Shown: positions 1 to 12,700 of the stretch, in pieces
Position numbering within the stretch: position 1 is the stretch's first letter
How the letters are laid out: the number at the start of each line of letters is the position of its first letter
NCBI GenBank assembly: GCA_013399695.1
Contig: VXAU01004724.1
Location: forward strand, 1,078,032-1,142,031
From: Formicarius rufipectus
Taxonomy: Eukaryota; Chordata; Aves; Passeriformes; Formicariidae
Length of the DNA stretch: 64,000 bases
Direction of reading: 5' to 3'
Notes under the pieces: generated by a model
The model's input: the letters and a program-made list of their open reading frames with translations, nothing else
Told to the model about the DNA's origin: nothing
Databases searched by the model: none
Program-made: the position numbers and the translations under genes

Positions 1-514
1 ATAAATTTCTAGCTGATTCTTTATCTTTTATAAATTAAAAGTGCTGGTTTCTGTTTGTCATCTTCAGTGTGGACAAGCACCAAATTATATTCAAGAGCTA
101 CCCACAACAACACAACATCTCTTCATGATAAGCATTATTAGCTACCTCAGAGCCTGCTACAGTGGTTTTCCTGTACAGATTACTTTCATAACGTAATTTT
201 TATTGCTTACTCAAAATAAAAGTATCTTTATACAACTCTTTACAATATGCTTGAACTATTCTAAAACCATTATTATTTTGTAATCAACAACTTCCTGCTT
301 TACTAAGCAGTTCCTTTCCTGTATCTTTAAGGAACAAACCAAGCAGCAAACTAGTTTTGCTTATGACAGACTTCCGTCTTTAAAGGAAAGGAGTCACTGA
401 ACACAAAAGGAAAACATTTTTCCAGCGAATTCACTTTACAAATAATAGTTAAATATGCACAAAAATACATTTACTGATATAGTCAACCTAAGGAAAACTT
501 AAAATCCACCCTAC
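1..514. other. Partial intron left of exon w37
   Basis: AT-rich intronic sequence. I looked for the next USP9X exon (the one starting NPPLPNPFG in human) and did not find it. No repeat was recognised. Confidence 0.8.
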
Positions 515-700
515 CATTGATAGAAGACTGCATCCTCGATGACACGTTGCAACAACGGATCAGTTGTGACACGACTGTGTACAGCTTCCCCAGTTCAGCA
601 TACTGGTACTTAATTGGAGGTCCTGGACCTTCATCCAGAGCCACAAGCATGAAGGTTGCAGGAACATTTAGTTTCAGAAGTTGTGTCTTCTCTGCTACAC
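515..700 (-). CDS. USP9X: USP9X exon w37: C-terminal helical region, last exon in the window
   Basis: 186 bp, residues about 2188-2250: [20 protein letters not shown], then [20 protein letters not shown], then [20 protein letters not shown] and N. It has split Gly codons at both ends, so it is symmetric (phase 1-1). Acceptor taaag, donor gtaggg. The gene continues to the left, outside the window, for roughly 300 codons. Confidence 0.97.
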
Positions 701-3700
701 CTTTAAGGGGCGGGCAGAAAAAAATACCTTGTTTCTGGCACTGAGAATATTTTACTCTTTAAGTTGAAAAAAAAAATAACCAGTGTTTACACGACTTTCA
801 ACTTTTCAGTTCCTGGGTTTTATTAAACCATCATTTATGCTTTCTGAGGAAAAGAATAATCAAATCAATAAAGATGCAGAAGAAAATTATGTTTAGCTGA
901 AAATCACATTGAAGGAGAGTTGTAAATTACTACAATTTCTTCACAGTGCTCATTAGCATTTAAGTAACTCACTAGTAGCATCTGCGTTAATAGAAAAACC
1001 TCAGGGAAGCCTTCTGGACAATAAACTAATCCTTTTATTGTGAGGCCCAGAGTAGGATGAACATCCCTCACAGTATATTTTGTTATTTTTCCATCACATT
1101 CTAGATAGATCAATTAGAAATGTGTGACATTTGTAACTGTGCCATACTCTGCAGTAAGAGTAAATAAGCAAAATCAACGAGAAAACCTCCAAAACTAACT
1201 AAAAACTAAACCGATCAAAAAAAAAAACAAACATACATCTAGTTAAACTTGCACAAAGTACACGAGTATTCTACTGTGCCCCTTTTGATCTTGTACTGTG
1301 TTTCTTATTTTGCTTTAGTCACAATTTTTCACACATTTCCAAGTTTTTTTCTTATTCTGAAATACAACAGCACTTTACCTTCCATCTTTCTCATAAGAAA
1401 GAGGAATCTAAGAGCTTTATTTTTTTTTAATGGTATTTTTATGATTATGGTAGTTTTGTAGTTACATCCTTGTAGAACTCATCTCTCACTTGCCTAGATG
1501 CGAACAATATACTGTTTGATTTTTCAGAATGTCAGACAACCTCATCTTTTTCAGAGTACTTAGGGTGTTGCAGGAATGAAGTTAGTGTGGTTTTTGCTTA
1601 GTAAGCTCTACATCCATACAGAAGTCTTCAGGTGACAGCAGTAAGACAAGAACAGCTGCTTAGTTCAAGGTTTATCTTTGCAGGTAGATTGTGATACTGA
1701 TCAGACCCACAAATAAAATTACATTTTCCCTGGCCTCAGAGTGCTGTCCTACTCAGAGGCCTCAGCTGCATTACTATGAAAAGCTAGTAAAGAAGAAAAG
1801 AGAAGGCAGAGCAGAAGAACTGTATCTCTTTTCTTTGTAATGACATTAAGTCTACTCTGGGGCTCATGGTGAAACTTGCCTGACAGAGAATGCTTTGGTA
1901 GACAAAGTATATGGAAGCAACAGACATTACAGGTGTAATTAAATTAACACAATTGTCTACATTAGGGAATTACATTCCTTTAAAATTGTCTACCCACTTG
2001 AAAGAGCTACTAGAACTCTGTGTGCATGTGTCAGTCCTATGTGGAAACACTGAAATAACTCCATTTGGACTGATACATTTACTGCAGCCACAAAGTAATC
2101 AAATGGAATCTCCCATCCATAACTTCCTGCATGAGCTGATAAACAGCAACGGTCCAGCATTCTATAAAATTTCACCCCCACCTTCTCTCAGGACAGTCTT
2201 ATTGTTCCAAGTTTCTCATGTTTATCTTCCAAGGATGGCAGGAAGACTAAAGCCTCAAACTCCAAACAGGAGGAACACAGATGCTCTAGGGAGCATGTAT
2301 ATGGCATATCATGATAACGTGCCTGAGGATGGAAAACCGGATTCTTCTGCTGTTACCTCTGTAATTGGATCATGAATAAAAACCCAGTTTATTATAATGC
2401 CATCAGTGTGTGCCATTTGCTTACCGAGATTGGCATACATCACAAACAGGTTGAAATACTGCTGTAAGTGGCGCCCGTGTTCAGATACTTCCCTTCTTAG
2501 CAGGTTTAGTACTGCTCTCAGTAAGTGATCACTTAAACTTAAGTTATCATAAGCCTATAGGAAGAGAAATATTTTAATATTAGTCACTGAATGTATCATG
2601 TACTTATTTACTTTATACTCTTTACTCTGACAGAAAAGATAACTGATTTAAAGGTATAGGATTCATACAAACTCCAAAATACCAGAGCTAGTTGGTCTTC
2701 TGTATCTTACATAAAGTAAGACAGACATACAGGGAATAAGACTGCCATTACTCAATACCAGTATCTTTTAACTGGAGTTTTTCTCCAATAACAGACAGGT
2801 TGAGATACTCAAGAAATGCACGGGCAACCTCACTGTCAACTTCAAACACTTAGACAATCAAATCACCTCTACAAGTATATCTCAAATACCTCATGAAACA
2901 AAACACTGCCAAAGCCTGTGTAGCTTTAACTTAATGCAAATTCTTTTGCTGCATACAGCAGTGAAAACATCCTGAGAAGGCAAGAGGAACCATATAAATA
3001 GAAACTGTCTCACTACAGACATTAAAGATCACAGTTGATCAAGAAAAGGCTCATCTTCTAAATTTTAACAGAACCAGAAACATTGTTATGACAAGTATTA
3101 CATTAAGTTATAGGCTTCTTTTTTCGTTTGTCAGTTCCAGGTGTATAAAACCAGGCAATCCACTGTCTGCTCGTCCTCATGGTTACCATTTTTGACAATT
3201 TTACTGTTGCAGGATACAAGATGAAAACTTAAGGAACTCCTGCAGGTTTTAAGATAGTTTATTTTTGTTTGTGGGGCTTATTTACTTGCTTGTTTTAAAG
3301 TTCTAAATGTAAAGCAAGGGTTTGCTTCCCTACAAATTACTTTAGTAAAGAAGTCAGTACTTCTGTTTTGCAGACTTCATACTTGCAGCTCTAAGTTCTC
3401 ATTGCTTAGTCTTCACAGAGATTTACAAATGAGGGGAAACTGAACGCCTCTGACAGCAACTCTCTCATCACAAACCGGCAGTTACATCATGTTATGTAGT
3501 GCAAAACTGCCTGTACAGATTTCCAGTCAACACTGATGTATCTACTTACTCCAGAATTTACTTAGCATTAAATGCTTATAATGAAGAAGTATAGAGTAAG
3601 TTTAAAAAGGTTTTTGTTAGAAAACTACATACCTGACTGGAAGGTCCAGGAGAGGCAAAAGGTGATGGACATGGTCCGTCTTGCAATGAAAAATGTGCAA

Positions 3701-6700
3701 TAAATACTATAAGTTTTGCAAATGCACCCCTCACTTCTGCACTAGGGCATTCCAGAAGGTACTCGGAGAAGCGGTTTGAAACATTAAAAAGGACGTTGTG
3801 TGCAAACCAAAAGCGTACATTCTTGCTGTGCCGAAGGAGGATGCACAATGCATCATACCTGAAACAGAGAGTGAGTGGCACAACTGAGATCATCACCAAA
3901 CACAGACATGAACGAATTTGGCAGATATGCTTTTTTGCAGAATTCCAAAAAACTAAATGTTAAAGGTGATTCCCAAACATTATTGTCTCCAATGAGATAA
4001 ATTGTAGTTCCTATAGTGATACTCTGTTATAACCAATCACAAATTAAAGATACACTCCATTAAAAACCTAACACTTAACTGTAGCACTTTACTTCTGTCA
4101 CCTACAGTAACTAAGACAGCATTACACCCCCTAACTCCCTAATACTCAAAGCAGGCCCTATTTTGGCAGCCATCACTCCCTCTGTACTAGAACTGAGGGA
4201 CAGGGTGAGCAGCAGAGGAAACAAGGTGAATTGCTTGAGCTGTGGATGAGATAGGCAACTAAATATGTAACCTAACAGGAAATTACATTCTCATTCACAG
4301 ATCTAAAAAACATACAAAACAAAACCCCAATACTCAGAGTAAAATATCTGTTTCAGAAAGAGTCTTGTGTGACTCTGTCCTCCTTCCTACTGTAATATTT
4401 GAACTCTGCTTGATGTCTTAAAATAACAGCAGTAACTCAGCTACTCTGAAAGTTGCCATTGGAGATATGTATTTACCATGTGTTAACACGACTACTTACT
4501 GGAAGCTGGTAAACTACTGGTCACCATGAATATTAGATTTTCTCTCTAATTTGACCAGTAGCAACCCACTCTCTTCTCCCAAACACAAAATCATGCACCT
4601 TAAAGACTAAAAGGCTGTGGTGCAATGAGTAAGATTTGTAGCGTTGTACTATGCCTTTGAATTACAAGCACTGCAGCAATATACATAAAGCTCTCTGCTA
4701 ACAGGGTCTCAAAGACTACATACATGTTTCACAAACAATAGAAATACAAGTTGCAACAATGGATTCAAACCAGCTTTGTTCAAAACTACTCAAACACTGA
4801 ATAAACCATTCTGAATTTGTCAGGAAACACAACCTCTAAGTTTTGTGCTGCTGACAGCTTCTACTCCTTTATTCTTTTTACAAGACAGACAAAGGTAGAT
4901 TTAAGTTCTGCCTGAAAATGAACTCTGAAGATGTTCAGCTCAGCAGCTTCTTTTTAACGTTCAATTTCTTCCCAGTATTTTCTGTTCAGATTTCCCCCCA
5001 TTTCATGTGCACCTTTACCATATATTTTGGGAAGAGGAGAAAAGAAGACAGACCACATACACCTTTTACTGCCACATGTATCTACATGGGATCTTTCAAC
5101 AGACATGAACCGTCCAAAATTGTAATTGTTGTTAAAAGACAAGATACCAATCACTAGCAGGGCCACGGACTATTTTCTTCGTATGAAATCCTGTGGTGAA
5201 GAGAAATCTAGCAGCAAGCTGAATACTAATCATAGTTATTTCTTCTGCTTCAGGCAACAGATGATCTTGTCCTAAAGAAAAATAAAAATACTCATATGTA
5301 GACAAAGTAAAAGGAATTCGTAGTAATTTAACTGATTTTGTCTGACATGGTGTTCCATTTTTAACGAAAAACTTGGTCAAAACAGCCTCTACCTTCTCTA
5401 ATGCATCATTTGAAAACATAAGCTTTAAGAAGTACCTGGAGGCTAACATATGTCTGATTCTAGAAATTCAGTATCTCACCTTTGAGAACTGTTTTCAGCA
5501 GAACAGCCCCCAGACTTCAGTAGTTTAATTCAATACATAAAGATAGCTTATAAAAGTATTTCAAGCTAAATATTCTAGCAAGTTGTTACTGACAAACAAC
5601 ACAACAACAGATGTTTAACTGCAGAAGTCCAAGAGGACAAAGTATTCAAAGCAGAAAGCACAGAATTTTCACTGGCTTGACAACTTCTTGACCACACAAA
5701 TCAAAACTCTTCTTGCAAGAAGTTAATCCATAATTACCACAGTAACACACTAACCTGGAGGAGGATTTAGGTAGACACTATTACAGGTAAGCAACTTCTT
5801 TATGAACTGGAAATATTCCAGGCTGTACTGCATCCGATTGTGCATGAACTGCACGTTCTGCTTCCTCACACTTCGCTCGATGGCTGATGGCATTTTAATC
5901 TGATGGGGTTTAGTGGTGATAGCTATTTCTGAAATATATTTTATTAGTTCATTGTCTTTGTCTATTGTGTCCATTCGTTCATAAAAAAGAATGTAAGCAT
6001 TCCACCACCTCTTCTGGCGCCTGTAGGACATACGCTTCATCATGTGATCAAACACTTCTCCCATGTATTCTCCCCCAAAACACTGATTCTTCATTTCTTC
6101 ATCGTCATCCATTTTACACTCTGTCACATCTCCATCATCAAATTTATACCACCGGTTCTTCTCACCATCTCCACCATTCCTCTGGATAATATAGGAGTAG
6201 TAATGTCCACCGCTGGCCTGGCCACTGTGCACAAGCACACCCACAAGCCTGTATTTTGTGCTCCCAGAGTGTTCATTTTCCGACTGTTCATTTTGTATTA
6301 TCTGATTTTCGGGATTCACGTCATCCCCCTCCAATTTTGCTACACCTGCCACCGTGTAAGGTTCCATGTCCAGTTCTCGTGGAAATTCAAAATAATCATT
6401 GAATTTGATTGCACATTCCCTTTCCCAGTCATAATCAAATCGTTTCAACTGGATTGCAAGAACTGGAGGCAACTTCTTAATCAACAAGCGTTTCACTGTA
6501 TCAACCTAAAAAAGGACAGGAACAGCTCTCTTTAAGTTTCCATTCATATACTCTCACCAAATACCAAATTCAGTAATCAAAGGATGACTTTTTTCTCCTG
6601 AACATGAACTAAGACTGAGCTTAGTATAGTTGTAGTATCATAGTTGTGCAAAAATTTAATACATAAGGAATAATTACCTTTTTGTTGCATTTTTCACAAT

Positions 6701-9700
6701 GATAGGCATTTGCACCTTCCAATAAATCTCCTTTGACGTACTGTTCCAAAGAATCAAGAAGGTTTTGGTGATTTCTTATATCTACATTCAGAGTTGTGAA
6801 GGATTCCTCACATTCATACCTACCAACAAACAGGCAAATGTATGAGAAAGGTAGAAATGTGTTCAACCTGTATGTTTTACACATGCTATGGTGTGTAGGC
6901 AGTACAAAAAAAGAACTGAGTTCTTCTTTATTGCAGTCTTCTTAAAATTGCATTACAGTATCTGCACAATGCCTTTTCTAATCTGCACTCACTACAGTTA
7001 CTTTATGAAGATCATAAAAAATGACTTGTATGTCTCAAGTTCACTGTAAAGATCATGTTTTTTTTAGCACATCACATTTTTAAAGCAGCTGAAGTGATAG
7101 ACTTGGTAAAACCAAGCAAGCAGAAAAACACAGAGCAGAGCACGTTTTCCACTGCTGATCTTTACAGGCAGGAATTCGACTGACAAACACAAATACTGTA
7201 TCACACCTAAAGACAACAGCTCAAAACAGATTCCAGTTAAGCAAGTAAACAAACAAAAAACCTTTGTATATTCTATTTGGAAAAAAATGAGTAGCTGTCC
7301 TCATGAAATCACTTTGCATATTTATGACTGCCTTTGACGCACTGTGTTCTAATATAACCTTCAAACAAATGTCTAGTAACTAACCAGCAATGCTTGAGAG
7401 ACAACAGCTGATACAACTCGGAAACAAATTTTTTTTATTTTTTTTATTTTTTTTTAAAGATAAAGAAGTGATGAATAAATGTTAAAAGTGGCACTTATTC
7501 TAACAAAATCCTGAAGGGCTTGTTTGTCTGATATGCAATCAAGCATTCAAGGCTGAATAAATAAATATTTAGAAACACTTCAACCAAGAGTAATATTCAT
7601 TCATCTATTAAGTAACTTACAAAATACAGAAATGCTGTTAATTTATCATATCTAAATCCACATTTCAGTTATCAGTTTTCTCCTCCCCAAACTACAATCA
7701 GGGTAAAAGTTTTATTAGTAAGTACAACGTACAAATCCAGCAAAGTTCCAAAAAGACAGGCAACACTTCAGGATGTACATATCAGGAATGAATGGTAACT
7801 CATGCTGCTTCATCTGTATCTGCCATTTCATTACCCATTGCATATAAAGCAGAATCAGTGCTTTCATTTGATCTTGCAATATTTCAAATTAATTCTAGTC
7901 ACACATTTTAATCCATGAAACAAGATATGCCATTTATAAATTCTTCTAATTCACACATGAGCTCAACTGAAGCTGAAACATTACCACAGTAAAATCCATT
8001 TGTATCAGTTTTTGCCTGTAGTTTGATTGCTAACTGAAGCTACAGTAAATATCAATTTTCACAATAAAGAGAATTTGCAATGGTAATGTGCAGAGATCTG
8101 TACTGTTTAAGAATCACACATGATCTGAACAGTAAGAAGGCCAACAGATAGTGACATGAAATTAAACACAATAATATACAAGCCAACTGCTGAAAAAGAA
8201 GCAGTTCATCATTAGGCCATCTTGAATCTTGCATGCAATTTTAATAATCCACCAGAATAGGGATGTATCATGGGATATATATAGGGATAGATGAAGAAAT
8301 CTAGGGAATTACAACTTTCTAATGTCTGCTTGTATTCCTTCACTGATCACCATCATCAGTGAGTTGCAGACTTGCAGCCTCATTTGGTATGGGGGTGTTT
8401 TTTACATATCCTATAGAAAGCTGAGTTTCAGTATTCACATTTTAAGTTAATTACAAATACAGCAGAAGCCATAAGAAAAAGATTGTTGGCCAGGTCTTTC
8501 TGCACTGCATTTGACCCCTAGATTGTTTTCACTTTTAACATGAAAAAGCATTATCTTTTCATGCCCTGATCAATACACTCACATAAAATTTGCAAGGAAG
8601 AAGCAATAATAATTACAGTACTTGAACACAAATTAAGGCTACAGAAAAAATAAAGTAGCAAGATCTATTAGCTTTAAAAGCAAAATCAAATGCCCAAAAA
8701 AACCCCAAACCACAGAAAAAAATCCACTCTTGATTCTAATCACTTTTACAAGGATACAAACACAGGTTGTTTTTCAGTGAAAAAAAGAGAAAAATCTTAA
8801 CCACTTACCTATGTGGGCATCCCTGACAAATCTTCTGGTCAGCAAAGGACCCTCCTAAAACTTTACTTAACATTGCTGGATGGCCCAAAGCTTTTAAAGC
8901 TTCATCTAAACTGTCCACCAAGGAATTAAAAAATTCTAAAGCATCATGTTGTTCACGTAGATTTACAGGTTCACCCCAAAGTCTGAAAATGAAAGCACAC
9001 TCTTGTCAAATATTTTTTGTTTGGTTTGCTCTCAAACAATTTCTCCCCCAAAAACACCCTATTCAAGCTACTAATCCCTCCTTTGTACTGAGGGAAACTA
9101 TATATTGGTTTTTCATGCAGTGTATCACTGTCACCAGCTATTCTGTCCCTGACAGTTTCTGGTATAGAAAAAACCCAAGATTTTGTGTATAACTTCATAC
9201 TTACTTCAAAGTCTCAATATCAAGAATAGCTAAAATTCAAAATAATCACCCTGAAGTAAAAACTCTGGTTTATTAACAGACTTCTACAGAATAGTGAAAA
9301 CATAGGATAATAAATACAATGGTGCACAAGTTCTGCTAATTTACACTTTACATCACTACCATTTCTTCTACTACAATTAGTTTTTTTGCATTTCAATGAT
9401 CCAGTGAAAAAACATCAAATTTTGTGATTACCTAAATTGTTTCCAAAACCCTCTTGGTACATAGTACTGTAGCCTGGAAGCTGCTAAATGACCAAAAATA
9501 ACTTGGAGATGCCTCAAAACTCCAATATTGTACTCTTTTCTATCTTCTGTTTTACTCAGGGCTGGTTTGTCTTCATACTGATGTGGGTAACCGAACACAT
9601 CATCTCGTGGGTCAACATTGCTCTGAAAAGCAGAAATTCGTGTAATTAACATTGATATGTAGCTGTCTCAAAGCTTGTTGTATCCCTTGTTTAATCTGTC

Positions 9701-12700
9701 CATCCAATGTGTTTCATACTCTCAACTGAAAAAAAACAAATACTGCCTTTGTATGCATTAACAGAGATCTGGTGGTAGAAATAAGACATGCTGCTTTCCA
9801 GTAAAAATCCATGAGGAGGAATTCTGCAAACTGAGCTCCTGGATCTTCCGAACTGCCCCTCTGGAAGTGAGCCTACTCCAGTTAAGAAATATGATGCTAT
9901 TTTCCCCACTCCTATCAGTGGAAATCAAAGTGATTGATTAACAACTGAAATTTGTTACAATCGTTTCATAAAACCAGAATTACAATTCAAAGATGAGTCA
10001 ATTCTACCTAAGTAAATTTACCTCATTGTCCTGCTTTTCATCCCCAGACATGTCATCATCCACATCACTGCCTGTGCCTTCAATGGCAAGAATCCCATTC
10101 CTGATGGCTGGAATCATGTACAGCTGCTGAATGACAGAATTCATGTAACAAGTGGCACCAGCATTTTTTAACCCTACAAATCCCTTTGGTGGTCGAGGCC
10201 CAACAGGTGGTAGATACTCCCATTCTGTAAGAGCTTCACAAGCTGAAAGAAAAAAGCAGAATGTGATTAGGGAACTAGTTCTTATAAAAGAAGAAGAACA
10301 TCAATGCAATATAAAGGGAAGTTGCATAGAATTATTATTAGTAGTAGTCTGTGTCACACTGCAGTTTAACAAAACAAATGTTCCACCAGAAAACTTAATG
10401 GCTAAAATTAACACAACTTCTATGAAGGATAGTTCTACTTGCAATCTTAACATTACAATATTTTCTTCTATTGCGTAACTAAAGAGGTGGCCAGACAAAA
10501 ATTCAGTCTATTTAGGTATGAAACAGAAGTCTTTCCTCAACACCAGCAAACTTCTTAGTTGAATAATTCAATTGAATTAATCTAGACTATATAATCAATT
10601 TTTAAGCTTTTAAAAAATATACAATCCTTTCAAAATTAAAACATTTCACTTAAGTCTCACTTTCCCTGGCCAGGATGGGAAAGAGTTTTAGGAAATCCTA
10701 TCTCTATGACTTCAGAGGGATCCAGGAGAGAAGACTCGGGAGGGAAAAATTTGTATCACATCTCTTCAGAGTACATTTACGATCACAATTTCCTAGCTAA
10801 CCTGTAGTTCTGTAGTTTTAACACAAAAAATCCTGACATAAGAAAGCATACATGTTCACAAGCAAACCTGGTATATGAATCACAGAGCATGCAGAGTTCA
10901 TACATGTGCTGTCTCTTCTGTCTGACATACCACAGAGATGTGGTGTTCTATCGTGCTCATCAAATACTTGAGTGGAAGGAAATGCTATGAAATCCTTCTA
11001 ATTGTGAAGTGACAAGAAATACACTACTTCCCAATAGAAAAGGGTGAAGAAAAAAAGGATGAGGAAGAGGAGAGCACCATAAGGCTGCCCTATTCATTTG
11101 AGATAGAACCAAGCAGGAAGAGACTAGAAAATCTCAAATGACTCACTGATAGCCTATCCAAGTGAGTAGCACAGCCACTGTGAGGGGTAGTGGACAATTT
11201 GGGGTACTATTTTTAGGTGCTTACAGTTTTCATGACCTCTCTGAGTTTAAACATTCTTTTAAATCACACAATGATTTGGGCTGGAAGTGACTTCTAAAGA
11301 TCATCTGGTTCCAACGCCCTGGCATGGGCACCTACACCTTCCACCACACCGGGTTACTCAGAGCCCCTTCCATCCTGGCCCTGAACACTTTGAGGGATGG
11401 AGCATCCGCAACTTCTCTGGGCAACTTGCTCCAGTGTCGCAGCACTCTCATAGTGAAGAATTTCTTCCTTGTGTCCAACACAAACCCACTCTCTCTCTCA
11501 GTTTAAAATCACTGCTCCTTGTCCTGTAACTATAGCCCCTGGTAGAAAAGTCTTCATCTTTCTTATAAACCACATTTAAGTAATGAGGTCCCAATAAGGT
11601 ATCGCTGGAGCCTTCTCTTCCCCAGGCTGAAAAACCCCAACTCTCCCAGTCTTTCTTCCCATATGAGCATGGATTTGTTTGGTTTCATGGTGTTCGGATT
11701 TTTATTTGATTGTTGTTGAGTTTTCTCCCTGTTAATATTAAAGCCAAAAGGGTCTCACTACCCCATTCAGGGCTGGAGAAAATATGCTCCCATTTTTTTC
11801 TAAGTCTTATGTGCTTTTTACTGACAAAAAAACTCTGTGTTAAGTATGAGCCTTTTGCCATCCTTGTGAAAATCAGTCCAAGTTTCATTTGGACACTGGT
11901 TTTTGAAGCACTGACCTTGGCAAGTTTTTGGACATACTGTAATTGCTGTAATCTTTCTCCAGCGAGAAGGAGAAAGTTCTTTCAGTGCAGAGATGTGCTG
12001 AGACAAGGCCAAAACCGAGCGGACAAAGACTTGAGAAAGGACTACAACAAGCAGAGAATTAGTTCAGAACTAAAGAGAGAAACAGGACAGTGGACCTGTG
12101 TCTGTGTGTGGACAATGACTGACAAATTAGGTGAGCAACCAAGAGACTGGCACTAAAACCAAGCCGAAGATACCTGATAAGGTTCTGGGATTGGTTAGGC
12201 AGAGCCTGAAATAATGAGCCTGATGAGACAGAAATAGAAGATACAGACAGAATGAGGTTCCTGGGAGCTGGCATGGACAAAGGGGAGTAGTCAGAGATTG
12301 AGATAGGAGGGGTCAGCCTGTGTAAGTGGGGCTGGAATTTGGATGCAACCACGTAATGCAGGTCAGTACACTTATGGCATAAAGAAGAACGAAAAAAGGC
12401 TAAGCTGACAAGTTTTTCTAGATTTTGATAGCCTGGTTTTGCAACATTAAAAGCAGCTACAAACTACAAACTAAAAACCTCAACGTTTGGTTCAGTGGAT
12501 AATAAACATAACCTATACATGATATATACATTAAAAAACAGAAATTAGATAATTAAAAATATTACATACTAGTGATTGCTGTACCTATGTAATACATTTC
12601 AGTCAACGTGTCCACTATCTGTTTGAGATTCCGCACACATCCAACTGCTAGTGCAACTAGGAGCTCAAAGCCAGCGTTAATAGTAGCTGGTGAACTACAG

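Noticed and set aside
904..1113. 69-codon minus-strand open frame in intron w36-w37 that looked protein-like
   Set aside because: It is not part of the known USP9X order: exons w36 and w37 join in frame without it. Nothing else recognisable.
1911..2375. 154-codon plus-strand open frame beside exon w36
   Set aside because: No domain, no start-site context and no splice partners seen. It is antisense within an intron. Length alone is not evidence in a window of this size.
6044..6535. 163-codon plus-strand open frame across exon w33
   Set aside because: It is the antisense shadow of the long catalytic exon, which translates cleanly to USP9X on the minus strand.
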